Positions 44,000 to 55,679 of a DNA stretch of 64,000 nucleotides are shown one piece after another. The notes under the pieces are model-generated. The model saw only the letters and a program-made list of their open reading frames with translations. It was not told where the DNA came from and did no database searches. Numbering within the stretch: position 1 is the stretch's first letter; each line of letters opens with the position of its first letter. The position numbers and the translations under genes are program-made. This DNA comes from Coenobita brevimanus (lineage: Eukaryota > Arthropoda > Malacostraca > Decapoda > Coenobitidae). The DNA is taken from NCBI GenBank assembly GCA_032717465.1, contig CM064691.1:2482815-2546814 (forward strand), in the 5' to 3' direction.

Positions 44000-44490
44000 C
44001 TTGATACTAAACAGAGGTCTTGGTATGGAGGCTGTAAGAAAACTGGATGAAGGAGTTTCATTGGCCACATTAGGGTTTGGGTGTGAGACTAGTACGTCAT
44101 GAATATGAAAAGTCAAGAGTAAGAGCAGTGGCAGTGGGATTATTTGGGAATATGTGTAGAGTGCGAAGGGTGGACTGAATAGAAATAATGTGATTTGTGA
44201 AAAATGTGGAGTAAGGAAGTCTGTTTACAACAGGACTGAAAAGTGTGTGTATAGATACGGTCATATAGAGAGAATGGATGTAAATAGAGCCGTGAAAAGG
44301 GTATGTAAATAGTAAGCTTGAGAATGGAAGAAGGAAAGGTAGACCAAGAAAGGAGATAGATGAATTATGGCAAAGGAGAGCATGAGAAAACGAGGACAGG
44401 AGTGTGATGGGATTAGGGAAATGAGAGGGGATAGAGTTGATTGGATGATATATGTTAAGAGGAGCACATGACAGGTGTTTATTACCTCTT
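44000..44490 (+). pseudogene. LINE C-terminal fragment (second 3'-end family), copy 2
   Basis: It parallels 36590-37130: GTCTTGGTATGGAGGCTGTA, GAGTAAGAGCAGTGGCAGTG, then (broken) GHIERMDVNRAVKR-like, ENGRRKGRPRKEIDELWQ-like and a VDWMIYVKRST-like end before CATTTTTAAGTTCATAG. Stops and shifts are frequent. Confidence 0.65.
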
Positions 44491-45043
44491 TCATTTTTAA
44501 GTTCATAGTCGTCGGATCAGCTATCAGATAAACAATGTTAATCGCACCTGTAAAAAAAAAAAAAGGGCGAATGGCTATGCCTGTGAGGTGAGGTTAGGGT
44601 TCCGTGGGCTTGAATGGTGAGAGAATGAGTATGTGGCCGTTCCAGAGGGTTGATTAGGTCTCCCTCTATCGTGTTTATCTCTCACCTTCCTCCCCTCACC
44701 TCATCTCACCTCATCCTTGAGCGGGAAATAAAGGTCGAGATGATGATGATGGTGCAAGTGAACGATAATATCAAGCTGAGGCAACACTGATAGAACTGAT
44801 TGCATTAGATATAACCTCCATCAACCCCGCCAGAAATAGGATGCTCTCAAAATAAAGAAAATCAGTTAGTATCAGCAAGAACATCAATAGTGCATAATCG
44901 AACTGAAGGGGTTAATGGGGGACTCTTATAATCCATTGCAACTAAAAATAAAGGATATTTATTCAGCTGAGAGAAAGAGGTGACTAAAAGTGTTGACCTA
45001 GTTACGAGGTGGCGTCATGTAGAGCCTGTGTACTTCCATATGC

Positions 45044-45046
<3 letters not shown>
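44491..45046. other. no gene seen
   Basis: There is poly-A at 44551-44564 and a copy of the dispersed motif (CGAACTGAAGGGGTTAATGG) at 44899. No gene. Confidence 0.5.

Positions 45047-45106
<60 letters not shown>
45047..45106. repeat. (TG)n microsatellite
   Basis: A TG tract of about 30 units. Confidence 0.95.
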
Positions 45107-45109
<3 letters not shown>

Positions 45110-45205
45110 CCGAGTACTGTGTGTTTAGATGCAGATTTTGACGCTGTGGGAGTAGCGAAAGAGGCTAAGGTCGGGTGGTTTAGTGGGGCATGGTGAATAC
45201 TGATT

Positions 45206-45329
<124 letters not shown>

Positions 45330-45395
45330 AAGCGAAAGAAAACGGAGGGCCGAAGAGAATGGGTTGATGTAGATGAACGATGGGTCAGTAAGTGG

Positions 45396-45692
45396 AAGGA
45401 CGGAAGGAAGGACGGAAAGTAGGAAGGAAGGAAGGACGGAAAGTAGGAAGGAAGGAAGGAAGGAAAGAAGGAATGAAGGAAGGATGGTGGGTGTGGCACT
45501 ACAGTCAGACAGTGAGTGAGACAACACGAATAAGTGAAAGAGAGAGGGAAGGAAGGTCGATGTAGGTGTTTGGTGAGTCAAAGAAAGGAAGGAGGAAGGG
45601 AAGGTGGAAAGGAGGGAAGGTGGAAAGGAGGGAAGGAGGAAAGGAAGGAGGAAAGGAAGGAAGGAGGAAAGCAAGGAAGGCTGGAAGGCGTG
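45396..45692. repeat. (GGAA)n purine tract in the proximal upstream region
   Basis: GGAAGGAA units, broken by GGACGGAAAGTAGGAAGG (45398-45460) and by the 45485-45545 stretch, continue as GGAGGAAAGGAAGG units to within 80 bp of the TATA box. Confidence 0.9.
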
Positions 45693-45767
45693 GCACCATA
45701 GTTTTTTCCACACCACCTTAAAATTCAGAGCAGTTGAAGTCCATCCAGTGGGGTGGAGAGGGCGGGG

Positions 45768-45774
45768 TATAAAA
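45768..45774 (+). promoter_or_regulatory. TATA box of the cuticle protein gene
   Basis: TATAAAA within GGCGGGGTATAAAAAGGGG, 62 bp before the start codon. Transcription would start about 25-30 bp downstream, near the CCACAGTCC word at 45797-45805. A strong TATA box is usual for arthropod cuticle genes. Confidence 0.85.
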
Positions 45775-45829
45775 AGGGGTGGGTGAGTTTGGGTAGCCAC
45801 AGTCCAACTCAGGTGCTCCTACAGTAAAC

Positions 45830-45841
45830 ATGTCCGCTAAG
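45830..45841 (+). CDS. cuticle gene exon 1 (coding part)
   Basis: Only four codons, Met-Ser-Ala-Lys, then GTGAGG as donor. A tiny first coding exon that splits the signal peptide is a common layout in arthropod cuticle genes. The start context AAACATGTC is acceptable and the TATA distance supports it. Confidence 0.88.
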
Positions 45842-48800
45842 GTGAGGTGGCCATAGCATACTGTAGATAAGACAGAGGACACTGAATAGCTGAGATAGTG
45901 GACAATAAATAGTTGATAGTGGACACTGAATAGTTGAGATAATGGACACTGAATAGTTGAGATAGTAGGCATTGAATAGCTGAGACAGTAGGCGTAGCTA
46001 ATGTGAACTGGCTAGAGTATGGATCGACAAGAATGTGGGCATAGCAGAGTGAAGAGATGATAATAATGGAAGTAGGGATGAGGATGGGAGCAGCGGAGAG
46101 GGCTGGGAATGGTAGTACTGAGGATAGTAATAGGAATGAGACTGAGGATGGGAATGGCGGTATGGAGGATGGGAATGGAAATGGGAATTAGAATAACGAT
46201 TACAATGGTAGTGGAGGGAATGGGTATGGCTGAGGGAACATAATATACCAACCCTTTGACGGTATAGTGTTTCTCTGCTGAATAAGGAACCTGTTCAAAA
46301 TGTGGCATGGATAAACTTCTTTTCTGTCTCAAATCTCCAATCCTCTGTGCAGTGAAAGAAAATTGGATTAAAAAAAAAGAAAGAAAAGGAGTTCACTACG
46401 CCATGTTCTGGATATTTCATTTTTCACTATCACTAGCATCGGGTCTGACAGCTTGCACAGAACGGGGTACAGTCAAACGTGGTGTCGTGTGTCTAGTCTT
46501 CATTACTCAATTTACAGTCGGAGAATTTGTTTTAGAATCTAAGCTGTGTTCCCCCCAAACTTCAACCTACAGCTGTTCAAGTTACAGATATTTTATGAAT
46601 GGAGGACGCCAGTGATTGTTTTTTTTTTTTTGTTCATTTGTTTTTCTTTCCTCTGTTCTGATATTAAAACAAAAAAAATTCTAGCTGGCATAAAAGGATT
46701 CGTAGCATCTCGTCCATAGTGATTCATTTTGTTTGCTTGGTACTTCATAGTAATCTCCCCAATGTTATTTATAGCTTTAATATCAGTAAAGTTTGTATCA
46801 GCAACATCTATCTATCTGTCTTTTGCCTGACACCTTAATCCCGTAAAGGGTGGCCATAAACAAATCGCCTCCATGTCGCCCTGTTCCCCGCCATTTCACT
46901 GCCCTGCTCCCAGCTCACATCCCTCTCTCTCATATACCTCCCACTCCATCCCTCCAGCTCATCCTTGGCCTCCCCCTCCCTCTCCCCCCCTCCACCTCAC
47001 TCACATACACTCTCCTCGTCAGTCTCTCCCTCTCCATCCTCTCCACATGGCAAAACCACCTCAATATGTTTGCTTAGTACTTCATAATAATCTCCACTAT
47101 GTTATTTATAGCTTTAATATCAGTAAAGTTTGTGTCAGTAACATACTACACGACATTAAAGTACAACCGTCAAAATACAGGTAGAAATAAGTCTGGTATT
47201 CCATTTCAGCTAATACCAGACGATTTTATTCTGCTGGTAAAGTCGTATAAGCCTGGAAATATTAATATGAAGACACTAAGTATGGCAGAGATGCAAAGAT
47301 ACTTAACCATTATACGGCGACAGGCCACTCTTAAGTTGAATAAAAGTAATCGGGCGATAACTAAAATAAAAGAGTTAACATTATTGTCGTCAGGTTATAA
47401 CGTCAACTAGTTTTAGCAAGAACAAAATCGTCACCAAAGGGTTCATTTCACTTACTGTAGCAGCTGTAAGAGTTGAGTGGACACCTATGGGACGGATGAG
47501 TACAGTAAGCGCTAGTAAGAAAGCAGCGTCACTGACAAGGAGAGCATTCAAATTTTCCCCACACTCAACCTTCACTTTACAATCTAGGTTTCAGTTCTAG
47601 AAGAGAGGAGAGGGGGATGAACCGGTGGTATAAGGTCGCTGCAGATAACCTAGTAAGAAAAGAGCAATTCAATTTTGATTTTTATACCTGATTTTAACAA
47701 CAAACCAGACTTTATCCTTGTTTTCCACACAGTACTGTTTGCGTAGGAAGAAGAACGTCTGGAGATATACATGAAAAGGGCTGCAGCAGTTTTAAGTTGA
47801 CTGTCAGCGTCATGCTCTCTATCGCGCAGACATTATTAGGCTCAGTTTTGTGATGGATTGGCCTCTGTGGTGGATTTCAGCATTTTGGAGGCTTGAATGA
47901 TGAGTGCATGGATGTGTGGCTCATTAACTAGGCACTTGGTGTGATAGTTCTTCAGGTTTGGGATGGTCCTATTCTGGATCCTCTTTACCCCAGACACTTG
48001 TAGGGGGGAAGGTTTCTGATGGTGATGATGGCGATAATGATGATGATGATGATAGTTCGCCCATATAGGTCAATATATTCCATTACTCTCTTTCCCTTCA
48101 CCTCTTGAGTGCCATAGCGTCTTATTTTGTTAAACCTAAAGTCAGACGATTTTTTTTTTTTTTTTTAACTCAGGGGAAACCTCTCGTTGCAAATGGATTA
48201 AAAACTATCCCCACTGACTTCTTTAGACATGCCCACCTCCAGACAGTCGTATTCAGCTTGAGAGAGCCTTCAAGCGCAAAATGATCTTTGGCAAATTAAG
48301 CGAAGTCACTGGATTTATCTTTCGGTCAGCAGAATGGGTGTGATGAGACGATTATTGCATTATTTGCGTCTGAGGAACATGATTTTGTGTTAGGCGTCTC
48401 GTGCACCTACGCATTCTAACACGCGTCCTTTAACGAGAGATTCTGCATTTTATACCTAATTTGACCAAGATCTCTAACCCCTCTCAGCTTAGTTGATGGC
48501 CAAGTGTAGTCAGACCGGAAGGCGTATTTAGCTAGTAACCAAGGAGACTCATTCGTGCCCCATACCACAGCTCATCTATGGCAGTCGCCCAAATCCTTAA
48601 AAAAGGACAGACGATTATATTCCCTTGTATATTATTTGTAGTTTTTTAACATGGACATTCTTTTGGTAAATAAAATTCAGGAGTGCAATAAGGAGTCATG
48701 TGCAGAAATAAAGCGGTGAGCAGGAGGTGTCACGAGCCTCCCAAGCCCAAGAGAATATGCCTGGGACATAGGGTCATACTCCAAGTGGCATGGGAGATTT

Positions 48801-51493
48801 CGTAATGCCTCTCCACTAGAGATTTATTTTGCACATTACACCTCAGTATCTCTTTCTATGCCACTGATTCAAACTCCGTCAGTATTAAGACGATATAAAT
48901 AACGTACAAGCCAATATGGAGGTGTAATATGTAAAATAAATAGCCTAGGAGGAGGTGCTACGAAACCTCCAAAGCCACCAGATCAGCCACTCGGACTCAG
49001 GGGCGTATTGTAAATGGCATTGGAGATTTCGTAACGCTTCTTCCTTAACGATTCATCCCGCACACTACATCTGAATATCCTCCTGCAAGTTTCTGATGCA
49101 AACCACGTTGATATTAAAAAGATATAAACAGACTAGAGGAGAATGTTAAGGTATAATACTCAAATCACCAAGGAAACGGTGCGACGAACTCTCCTGCGCA
49201 AAACTGCATACGTGTCTCTATCTAACGGCCATAACGGACCTGCTCTATCCGTGTATCGATTTTGAAAGACTAATTTTCCCGCCATGGTATTTATATCTCA
49301 GGTTAGGGAGGGTTCCATGATAGGTGACGCCAGTACTCTTCCATAATTTGACCCTGGCGCTCGTGGTCTCTCCTCACGTTCTTTCTCTGTTTACTTTTGA
49401 AGAATATGACTAAAGATCGTATGCGTGAACCTTAAATCGGAAATAGGAATGCAAAACTAATTACTGAAAGGCATTTGTGGAATCCTGTAGTTATTAAGTA
49501 GGGTTAGCCTGCACTCCATGTTATAGAATGGAGTTAGCAACCATATAAGAACGCCACATGCATTCCATCATCACCACGTACTTCAAAAATAATAAAAAAC
49601 TGGGTGTCTGCATCCACTTTGCGATTTCAGGCTGAAGCACACGACCCTAACACACACTACCTTTCCCCAGGTTGTGCTTCTGCTGGTGGGTGTTAGTGTG
49701 GCGGTGGCTGGTGCTGATCGACCCCCATATTCCTACTCAGCCCCAGAGGTAAGCCCTTATCATTGGTATTATTCCTTTAATTAGTTTGCCATGCGTTCCA
49801 GTCTTGGGAAAAACTTTAATAGCCCTCTGCCTGAAGCCCAGTAGCCCCCAGTTTGTGCCATCCCTTCATGTGTCATCATTTTGGCGCTAATATCAACCTT
49901 CTGTGTTGACTTCATGCTAGGGCTGTCGTGTTCAGGACTGGTATGATTTGGTATGGGCGGTGGTGTTTGTGTAAAAAGTCTGTGTCGTCTATTTTAACGA
50001 AATTCATATACTATCTCCTGCCTGGGCTCGAACACTCATCCTTTCAGACTATGTACCACTTTTGAAAATTGCGTCATAAACTAGAATGATAAATGAAATT
50101 CTTTATTCTCTGTCAGATTGTTATAACTTTTTGTGTGCGTGCTCAGGTTTACTCTTGACCAACGTAAAGTCGTCAAATTTAATCAAAATATCAAGCAAAG
50201 TAGACTATTCACAACCGAAGGGCGATACACCATTCTTGCTGACCACCTTGCCATGTCTTTAAGACCATCAGACTGAAAGCGTAACTTTAATTTTCTTCCC
50301 ACCAGACTACATTATTTATCTCATAGGAAACATGTATTAGTAAAAAGGATAAATGGATTTTGTTTGATCTCTTCACTAACAGATGTGTCTCCTACACTGA
50401 GGAAAATAGTCCGATGTGACAATCTTATATTTATGATTAAAGGATCTTTCAAAATGTAAGATGGTTGTCTTACACTTTCATTAATTGCTGTTTCTCATAC
50501 GAGGTTTTATGTATAGCAAGCAATATCTCGTGCAGCGGTAAGTTTCAACCCTTTAGAGGTAACAGTTTTGTCTTCTAAATACCAGTCGACACCAGACGAT
50601 TACGCACAACTTACGGGTGGTCTCTCGTTCTGCAAGTGCTAAGCAAATGCTTGGCTAAGGTAATTAGAATTGTTTCATTTCTTAATGACCCTGTGCCGAT
50701 GAATAGGGCTTGGCAAGATTTATTCTCATACCATATAGGCACATTGTGAGTAGCAGTCATGATTATGGTAGCACTATCGCCGAAGATTAACCCTTTGACT
50801 GTCAGATTTGTTTTCGACTGAACATCGTCGTCTTGCGTTAGCCCAAGTAAAATTCCTAGGTGCACCAGCATTAGGGAATTTTGAAGTCTTCGACTGCTTG
50901 GTTTCTTTGTAAAAAAAAAAAAAAAAAAACTCTGATGCTGGACAGTGTAAATTACCCAAGTGGACAAAACGCAGCAAAAAGGCTAAATAAACGATGTTCT
51001 CTTCTGGATGGGACTCCTGTCATGCAGTTGCTTTCCTTTCCAGGAATCGGAGGAATCAACTGAGGCCAAGTATGACTTCAACTGGGCGGTGAGGGATGAG
51101 TATTCTGGCAACGACTTCGGCCACCAGGAGGCCCGTGACGGTGACAACACCCAGGGGTCGTACTACGTGCAGTTGCCCGACGGTCGCCTGCAGAAAGTGT
51201 CTTACTACGTGGATGGCGACTCAGGCTACGTGGCTGAAGTGAGTTACGAGGGTGAGGCGCAGTACCCTGACTCCTACGAGTCCCGTGAGGCACCCCGCTA
51301 TGCCCCACCCCGCCCCACATACTCTGCACCACAGTCTGAGGAGTCCCGTGAGGAGCCCCGCTATGCCCCACCCCGTCCCACCTACTCTGCACCACAATCC
51401 GAGGAGTCTGAAGAGGCTCCCGTCTATGCCCCACCGCCTCGCCCCACATACGCTCCTCCGAGGCGCACCTATGGCTTCCCCAACAGAAAGTAG
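45830..51493 (+). CDS. RR-type (pro-resilin-like) cuticle protein, three exons
   Basis: A secreted structural protein of the exoskeleton that binds chitin. The coding exons are 45830-45841, 49671-49748 and 51044-51493, giving 179 residues plus stop; both introns are phase 0 with GT..AG ends. Residues 1-17 or 1-19 are a signal peptide (MSAKVVLLLVGVSVAVA). Residues 40-98 form one Rebers-Riddiford chitin-binding domain (YDFNWAVRDEYSGNDFGHQE, GSYYVQLPDGR, DGDSGYVAEVSYEG), closest by eye to RR-2/pro-resilin-like crustacean proteins. Residues 110-151 hold two copies of a 21-residue unit (SREAPRYAPPRPTYSAPQSE is its start), with a third, altered unit to the C terminus PNRK. The ORF is intact, GC-richer than its surroundings, and has a TATA box and poly-A signal. 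The RR-1/RR-2 subclass is less sure than the family. Confidence 0.93.
45865..45995. repeat. ~24-bp minisatellite in intron 1
   Basis: Five units built on GATAGTGGACACTGAATAGT plus TGA, with length variants, start about 25 bp after the exon 1 donor. Confidence 0.85.
46806..47062 (-). mobile_element. LINE 3'-end fragment in intron 1
   Basis: The minus-strand tail is plus ATCTATCTATCTGTC, followed by CCTTAATCCCGTAAAGGGTG, CAAATCGCCTCCATGTCGCC and further to CCTCTCCACATGGCAAAACC. Colinear with 57758-57975 and the inverse of 39098-39345. Confidence 0.82.
48700..49170. repeat. 229-bp tandem duplication with inverted arms in intron 1
   Basis: GGCATGGGAGATTTCGTAAT (48787) and GGCATTGGAGATTTCGTAAC (49016) mark two units. 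Unit 1 contains an inverted repeat, 48822-48844 against 48919-48941 (23-bp arms, two mismatches; GAGGTGTAAT.TG.AAAATAAAT). A related piece lies near 17190-17290 (TGATTTATTTTGCACATTAC). Confidence 0.75.
49671..49748 (+). CDS. cuticle gene exon 2
   Basis: 26 codons encoding the rest of the signal peptide (VVLLLVGVSVAVA) and the mature N terminus to SAPE. Acceptor CTTTCCCCAG, donor GTAAGC. The peptide is in phase with exons 1 and 3 without any stop. Confidence 0.92.
49749..51043 (+). other. cuticle gene intron 2 (1.3 kb)
   Basis: Donor GTAAGC, acceptor CTTTCCTTTCCAG, phase 0. It contains a family-1 SINE (49799-50060), poly-A at 50911-50929 and copies of the dispersed motif at 50545-50610 and 50789-50840. 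Confidence 0.88.
49799..50060 (-). mobile_element. tRNA-derived SINE (family 1) in intron 2
   Basis: The body contains TGTGTCATCATTTTGGCGCT, TTCATGCTAGGGCTGTCGTG and GACTGGTATGATTTGG. The B box on the minus strand is GTGTTCGAGCC (plus 50025-50035). It is opposite in direction to the cuticle gene. Confidence 0.75.
51044..51493 (+). CDS. cuticle gene exon 3
   Basis: 149 codons plus TAG. It carries the whole RR domain and the C-terminal Pro/Tyr repeats. The repeat unit is 63 bp (about 51281-51343 and 51344-51406), an in-frame tandem duplication that also gives artificial open frames on both strands. Confidence 0.94.
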   Translation, partial: ESEESTEAKYDFNWAVRDEYSGNDFGHQEARDGDNTQGSYYVQLPDGRLQKVSYYVDGDSGYVAEVSYEGEAQYPDSYESREAPRYAPPRPTYSAPQSEESREEPRYAPPRPTYSAPQSEESEEAPVYAPPPRPTYAPPRRTYGFPNRK

Positions 51494-51932
51494 AACAGTC
51501 TAAGCTTGGCACTGTACGAGACCACACGACATAGACCTTCACTTATTGCCTACTCTCTTATGTGAATCCTCTGCTATCTTCACTGCTTGCTATCTTTTCG
51601 CTTTTTTTTTTTTTTTTACCCATATCCCCTTTCCATTTCATCATTGCTACTGCTTTCCTGTTTTTCCCCAGCTTCCTAATATCCATGAATTATTTTTCTC
51701 TCGGTATCTCCTTGTGAAATTACTTTCTCACTTCTTTCAAATTTTCACCCAAACTTTTAAGGAGTCTGTATTAATCTTCTTAATAAGAAAAAATTGTCTG
51801 GGTGTCGGAGGCAGGCACAGAGCCGCTTGAATCTGTGTCCACTTCTAATATCACTATTTTTATACGCAACAGAGAACCAAAAAGAAAAAAAAATTATATA
51901 CATGTATGTATTGTATATATATATTTATTGAT

Positions 51933-51938
51933 AATAAA
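51933..51938 (+). other. poly-A signal AATAAA of the cuticle gene
   Basis: It is the first AATAAA after the stop codon, 440 bp downstream, just past a TA-rich patch. The 3' end would lie near 51950-51960. Confidence 0.65.
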
Positions 51939-51959
51939 AGTCATGCAGGTACGGATGGC

Positions 51960-52930
51960 ATATGACTAATACATATGGCGTATTGTGGATTAGATACATG
52001 ACGCCGTCAGCCGAAGGGCACAATGTTTACCTATATCGTGAGAAGTCAGGTAACAGAGCAACGCACGGCCGCACGCTTACTTTTGTCTCGTTATTTTTGT
52101 TGCTAGGAGAAATCTTTAAAATAAATCTTTGCCATGCACAAACTGGTCTGTCTACAGGGATAGTTATCTTCACAGGGTGTCTTACTCTCGTCTTACTGCA
52201 TCATGCATTACTTTGCCTTTCAAATCCACTCACCCGCTTACATACACCCCGCCCATTTTCTATCCTCTCCAACTTGGAATTTTAAGAAAAATATTTTTCT
52301 TATCTTCTCTGTCACGCCATATATATTTTTACCGGATGTTCTTGTTCTGTACTGCCTCACCACCATCTTATCTCATCTCTCCCACTTCTTCCCGCCCACC
52401 TAATCCATTACTTCCTCCCTTACCTTTGCCTTGTAACATACTAACTCACAACAACATAAACTCCACCCAGCAAGTTTCACTACCCACCACCTTCGCAGCT
52501 CACCCCTTCCTCTGCTCTCCACACACTTCACCCATTTCTGTTCTGACGAGTTAAGTATCAACAAAATAACCGCTTTGATTACCAACAGATATACAGCGTC
52601 CACATTCAGAGGGCATACTTAAACCATCATGCCCATCATTTTAGTCTATTCCATTCATTACTAGACACAACTCATCCATTTCTTGCTGCACTGCTTTTGA
52701 CTTACACCTTGTCGTCTTACACACAAAATTCAGTTGCATAGGGTACACTTCTCTTGACATGACACCACCTACCACCAACCCAGCCCATCCCTCCCACACC
52801 TCTTCATCCACTCCACACATTTCTGCTTTCCCCACCCACCCCTGAAAGAACTAAAATGACATATCAAAAACCACTGCATCATCTAGACTGATTTTTGGCA
52901 TACCCATTTATAAGTATGTTCGGAATAAAA
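51960..52930. other. no gene seen; G-rich repeat remnant on minus strand
   Basis: On the minus strand 52480-52810 has GGGTGAGCTGCGAAGGTGGT then GGGTGG.GTTTATGTTG, and GGGATGGGCTGGGTTGGTGG then GTGTACCCTATGCAA, like the G-rich family at 8.7 kb. Otherwise nothing is supported. Confidence 0.5.
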
Positions 52931-53440
52931 ATTTATTGATTTGATGGATCTGAAAGGAACTATAGTGCTCGAAAAAATCATCTGTTCATCAATCTCTGCC
53001 AGAACGGTAACTAAAATGGATCTCTTCCGACCTGAGTGGATGTGACTAAATGGATCTGATTCGACCCATTGAGAAGGCCGGAAAAAGCCTAAATGGACAC
53101 GATTGGCGCTGCATCTCCCATAAATGGCCTGACTGAGCCCGAAATTATAGGAACGGCATGAATGGCCCTGAACAAACCTGTCCTGATTTGACAAACTGAA
53201 TGGATAAGAGCAACCTGAATGGATCTGAAGGAACGCGAAGTAACTAGATCTAGCATAAGGAAATCAAAATGACCTACATGGACTGGACTGGACCTGATTC
53301 GGGCCTGGATGAACCAAAATGAGCCTAAACTTACCTGACAGATTGAATAGATGCTAACGAAATGAATGGACCTGGCATGAGTGGGCCTAACTGGGGATAC
53401 TTGGACCTAACTGGACTTATTTGGACGTGATAGATAGGTA
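52930..53440. repeat. degenerate CTGAATGGAC-type array
   Basis: Imperfect 10-13 bp words (CTAAATGGATCTGATTCGAC, CTGAATGGATCTGAAGG, CTAACTGGACTTATTTGGAC) recur over 500 bp. No open frame of interest. Confidence 0.65.
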
Positions 53441-53659
53441 AGTAGTTAGGTTGGTAGACATACAGACAGACAGACGATTCACTGGATTCAGGAGGCTTTT
53501 CACTACCTCTCTCTCACCAGTTTTTTTTTTTTTTTTTCAACATATTACACGTCAGGATTGTTATGATAAACCAACTAAATCAATATTAATGTGGTATAAC
53601 AGGCATACGGAGAATATTAAAGGGAAATAATATAACGCTAAAGAAGGAGTGCTGATTCA

Positions 53660-53905
53660 AAGCTCATGAAGATACGGATCTATCTAAGCTCATGAGAATA
53701 CGGATCGATTTAAGCTCATGAAAATACGGATCTATCTAAGCTCATGAAAATAAGGTTCTAAGCTCACGATAATAAGGCCCTAAACTCATGATAATACGGC
53801 TCTATTTCAGCTCATGAGAATACTGATCTATCTGAGCTCACGAAAATACGGCTCTAAGCTCATGAAAATACGGCTCTAAGCTCATGAATATACGGCTCTA
53901 AACAC
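53660..53905. repeat. AGCTCATGAAAATACGG minisatellite
   Basis: About nine units in two lengths: a ~27-bp form ending GGATCTATCTA and a ~22-bp form ending GGCTCTA. The short form increases toward the right end. Confidence 0.9.
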
Positions 53906-53997
53906 CTCAGACTGCCGTATTCTCAACTGCATTCAGATTAGCATAAGCTGAAATAGAATACTAGAGTTGTCCCTTTCATGAGAGGGTTAGAAGTGGT

Positions 53998-54785
53998 TAC
54001 GGATAAGCTGGCGGATAGGTAGGAAGGTACGTGGTGAGATGGGGAGGTGGGTTAGTGGCTAGGTGGGGAGGTAGGTGGGTAAATGAGTAGGTAAGTGTGT
54101 GGATAGGTAGGCAAGAAAATGGATTGGTTAGTAGGTAGGTAGAGAGGTGAGCAGGTGGGTTGGTAGGTGGGTAGGTAGGAAAGTAGGTAGGTTGGGGGTG
54201 AGTGGGTGAGTGAGTGGGTGGGGGTGTGTGTAGGTGGGCGGGTAGGTAGGTATGTAGGTAGGTGGGTGGGTAGGTGGGTGGTGGGTAGGTGGGTGGTGGG
54301 TAGGTGGGTGGTGGGTAGGTGGGTGGTGGGTTGGTGTGGGTGGAAGATGAATGGGTAGAGAGTGGGTGGGAGAGTGGGTGGATGGATAGATGCTTGAGTG
54401 GGTGGATGGGAAGGTTAGTGGGTAGGTAGATGAGCAGACAAACTGGGTGTGGATAAGTGGATGGGCAGGCATTTGGATTGGTGGATGGGTAGGTATATAC
54501 GTGAGGTGGATGGGTAGGTATGTACGTGAAGTGGATAGGTAGGTATGTACGTGGAGATGTGGATGGATAGGTACGTACGTGGAGAAGTGGGTGGGTAGCT
54601 ACGGACGTGGGTAGGGTGGGTAGGTGGGCAGGTCAATGGGTAGGCAAGTGGGTAGGTGGGTAGATAGGTGAGTAAACAGATAGGAAGCGAGGTGGGTAGA
54701 TGGATAGGTATGTATGTGGGTAGGATGGGTTGGTAACTGGTAGACTGATGGACTGGCATGTGGGTTAGCAGATAGGCATGTATTT
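53998..54785. repeat. GGTA/GGTG degenerate tetranucleotide tract
   Basis: About 790 bp of GGTAGGTGGGTAG words, including a GGTGGGTGGTGGGTA sub-array at 54262-54330. Open frames are Pro/Thr/Tyr low complexity. Confidence 0.9.
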
Positions 54786-54797
54786 CTGTAGGATGGA

Positions 54798-54802
<5 letters not shown>

Positions 54803-54880
<78 letters not shown>
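54803..54880. repeat. (TG)n microsatellite
   Basis: A TG tract of about 39 units. Confidence 0.95.
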
Positions 54881-54881
<1 letters not shown>

Positions 54882-55675
54882 TAGGCAACCAAAAGAAGCC
54901 TATATTGTCTATCAGCTGTTTCCTTTCGATCTTCTACCGTCTCTTCCTTCTCTCATCACCTTCCATCTTCATCGTCTCCTACATAATGTTCAGTCTTCTT
55001 TCCTTTTACTTAAACAATGCACTGAAAAAGGCTGGGATGGGGTGGCATAGAGTACGAGAGAATAATATTACCTTCAGTGAATATTTGTTGCTTAGGCTTT
55101 TCGTCGTCTGCGGGGTATCAAGCGACAAACGGCCTTAGCACTAATAATCCAACATTTTTTCACTGACTAAAAAACAAATCCGAGTTATATGACAGTACTC
55201 AGTAAAAGCAATACATATGAAAGAAGTTTACTAGCACCTGCAACCAAAATATATCTAACGAATATCCCTTCAATAATGTATAGTCTGTGCTTGGATACTA
55301 GGTAATGCACAGTTATACCAGAAAGTATCGTTACTCAGGGGTCTGACAGAAACGAAAACGAACACGACAATGGTTGCTATCTCCTAAAGGTTGGTACTGT
55401 ATTTCAAGAGCCATCATCGTTTGTCATGTTGTTTCGCACAAAATTGTAACGATACTTATTTTGAACAGCTGTACAGACGTCTAGGGGGAGGCCTTACCTC
55501 GTCTCCAAAGGCAAATAAATTGTATTGTTCCAGTCATCACGTGAGCTAAAGAGGATCTGTGAGAGGGTGGGGCTCCCTGAGTGAAGAACCACAAGCTGTT
55601 ATGTGTGACTATTTTTTAATGATCTTTCTAGGTGCAAGTCATCATCATTATCATCATCATCATCATCATCATCCT
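54881..55675. other. no gene seen; (CAT)n
   Basis: Nothing supported except a CAT trinucleotide patch at 55639-55674. Confidence 0.5.
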
Positions 55676-55679
55676 ATTT

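Larger units (their letters stand above)
45842..49670 (+). other. cuticle gene intron 1 (3.8 kb)
   Basis: Donor GTGAGG, acceptor CTTTCCCCAG, phase 0. It holds a ~24-bp minisatellite just after the donor (45865-45995), a degenerate GGGAATGG tract (46070-46240), the LINE 3' end at 46806-47062, and the tandem/inverted repeat at 48700-49170. No other gene is visible. Confidence 0.85.

Noticed and set aside
45718..45972. Minus-strand open frame over cuticle exon 1
   Set aside because: Shadow of the promoter and minisatellite; the + strand gene explains the region.
51078..51542. Minus-strand and second + frame open over cuticle exon 3
   Set aside because: Shadows created by the GC-rich, repeated exon.
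53660..53905. CRISPR-like evenly spaced repeats
   Set aside because: The units are contiguous with no unique spacers, and the window is eukaryotic.
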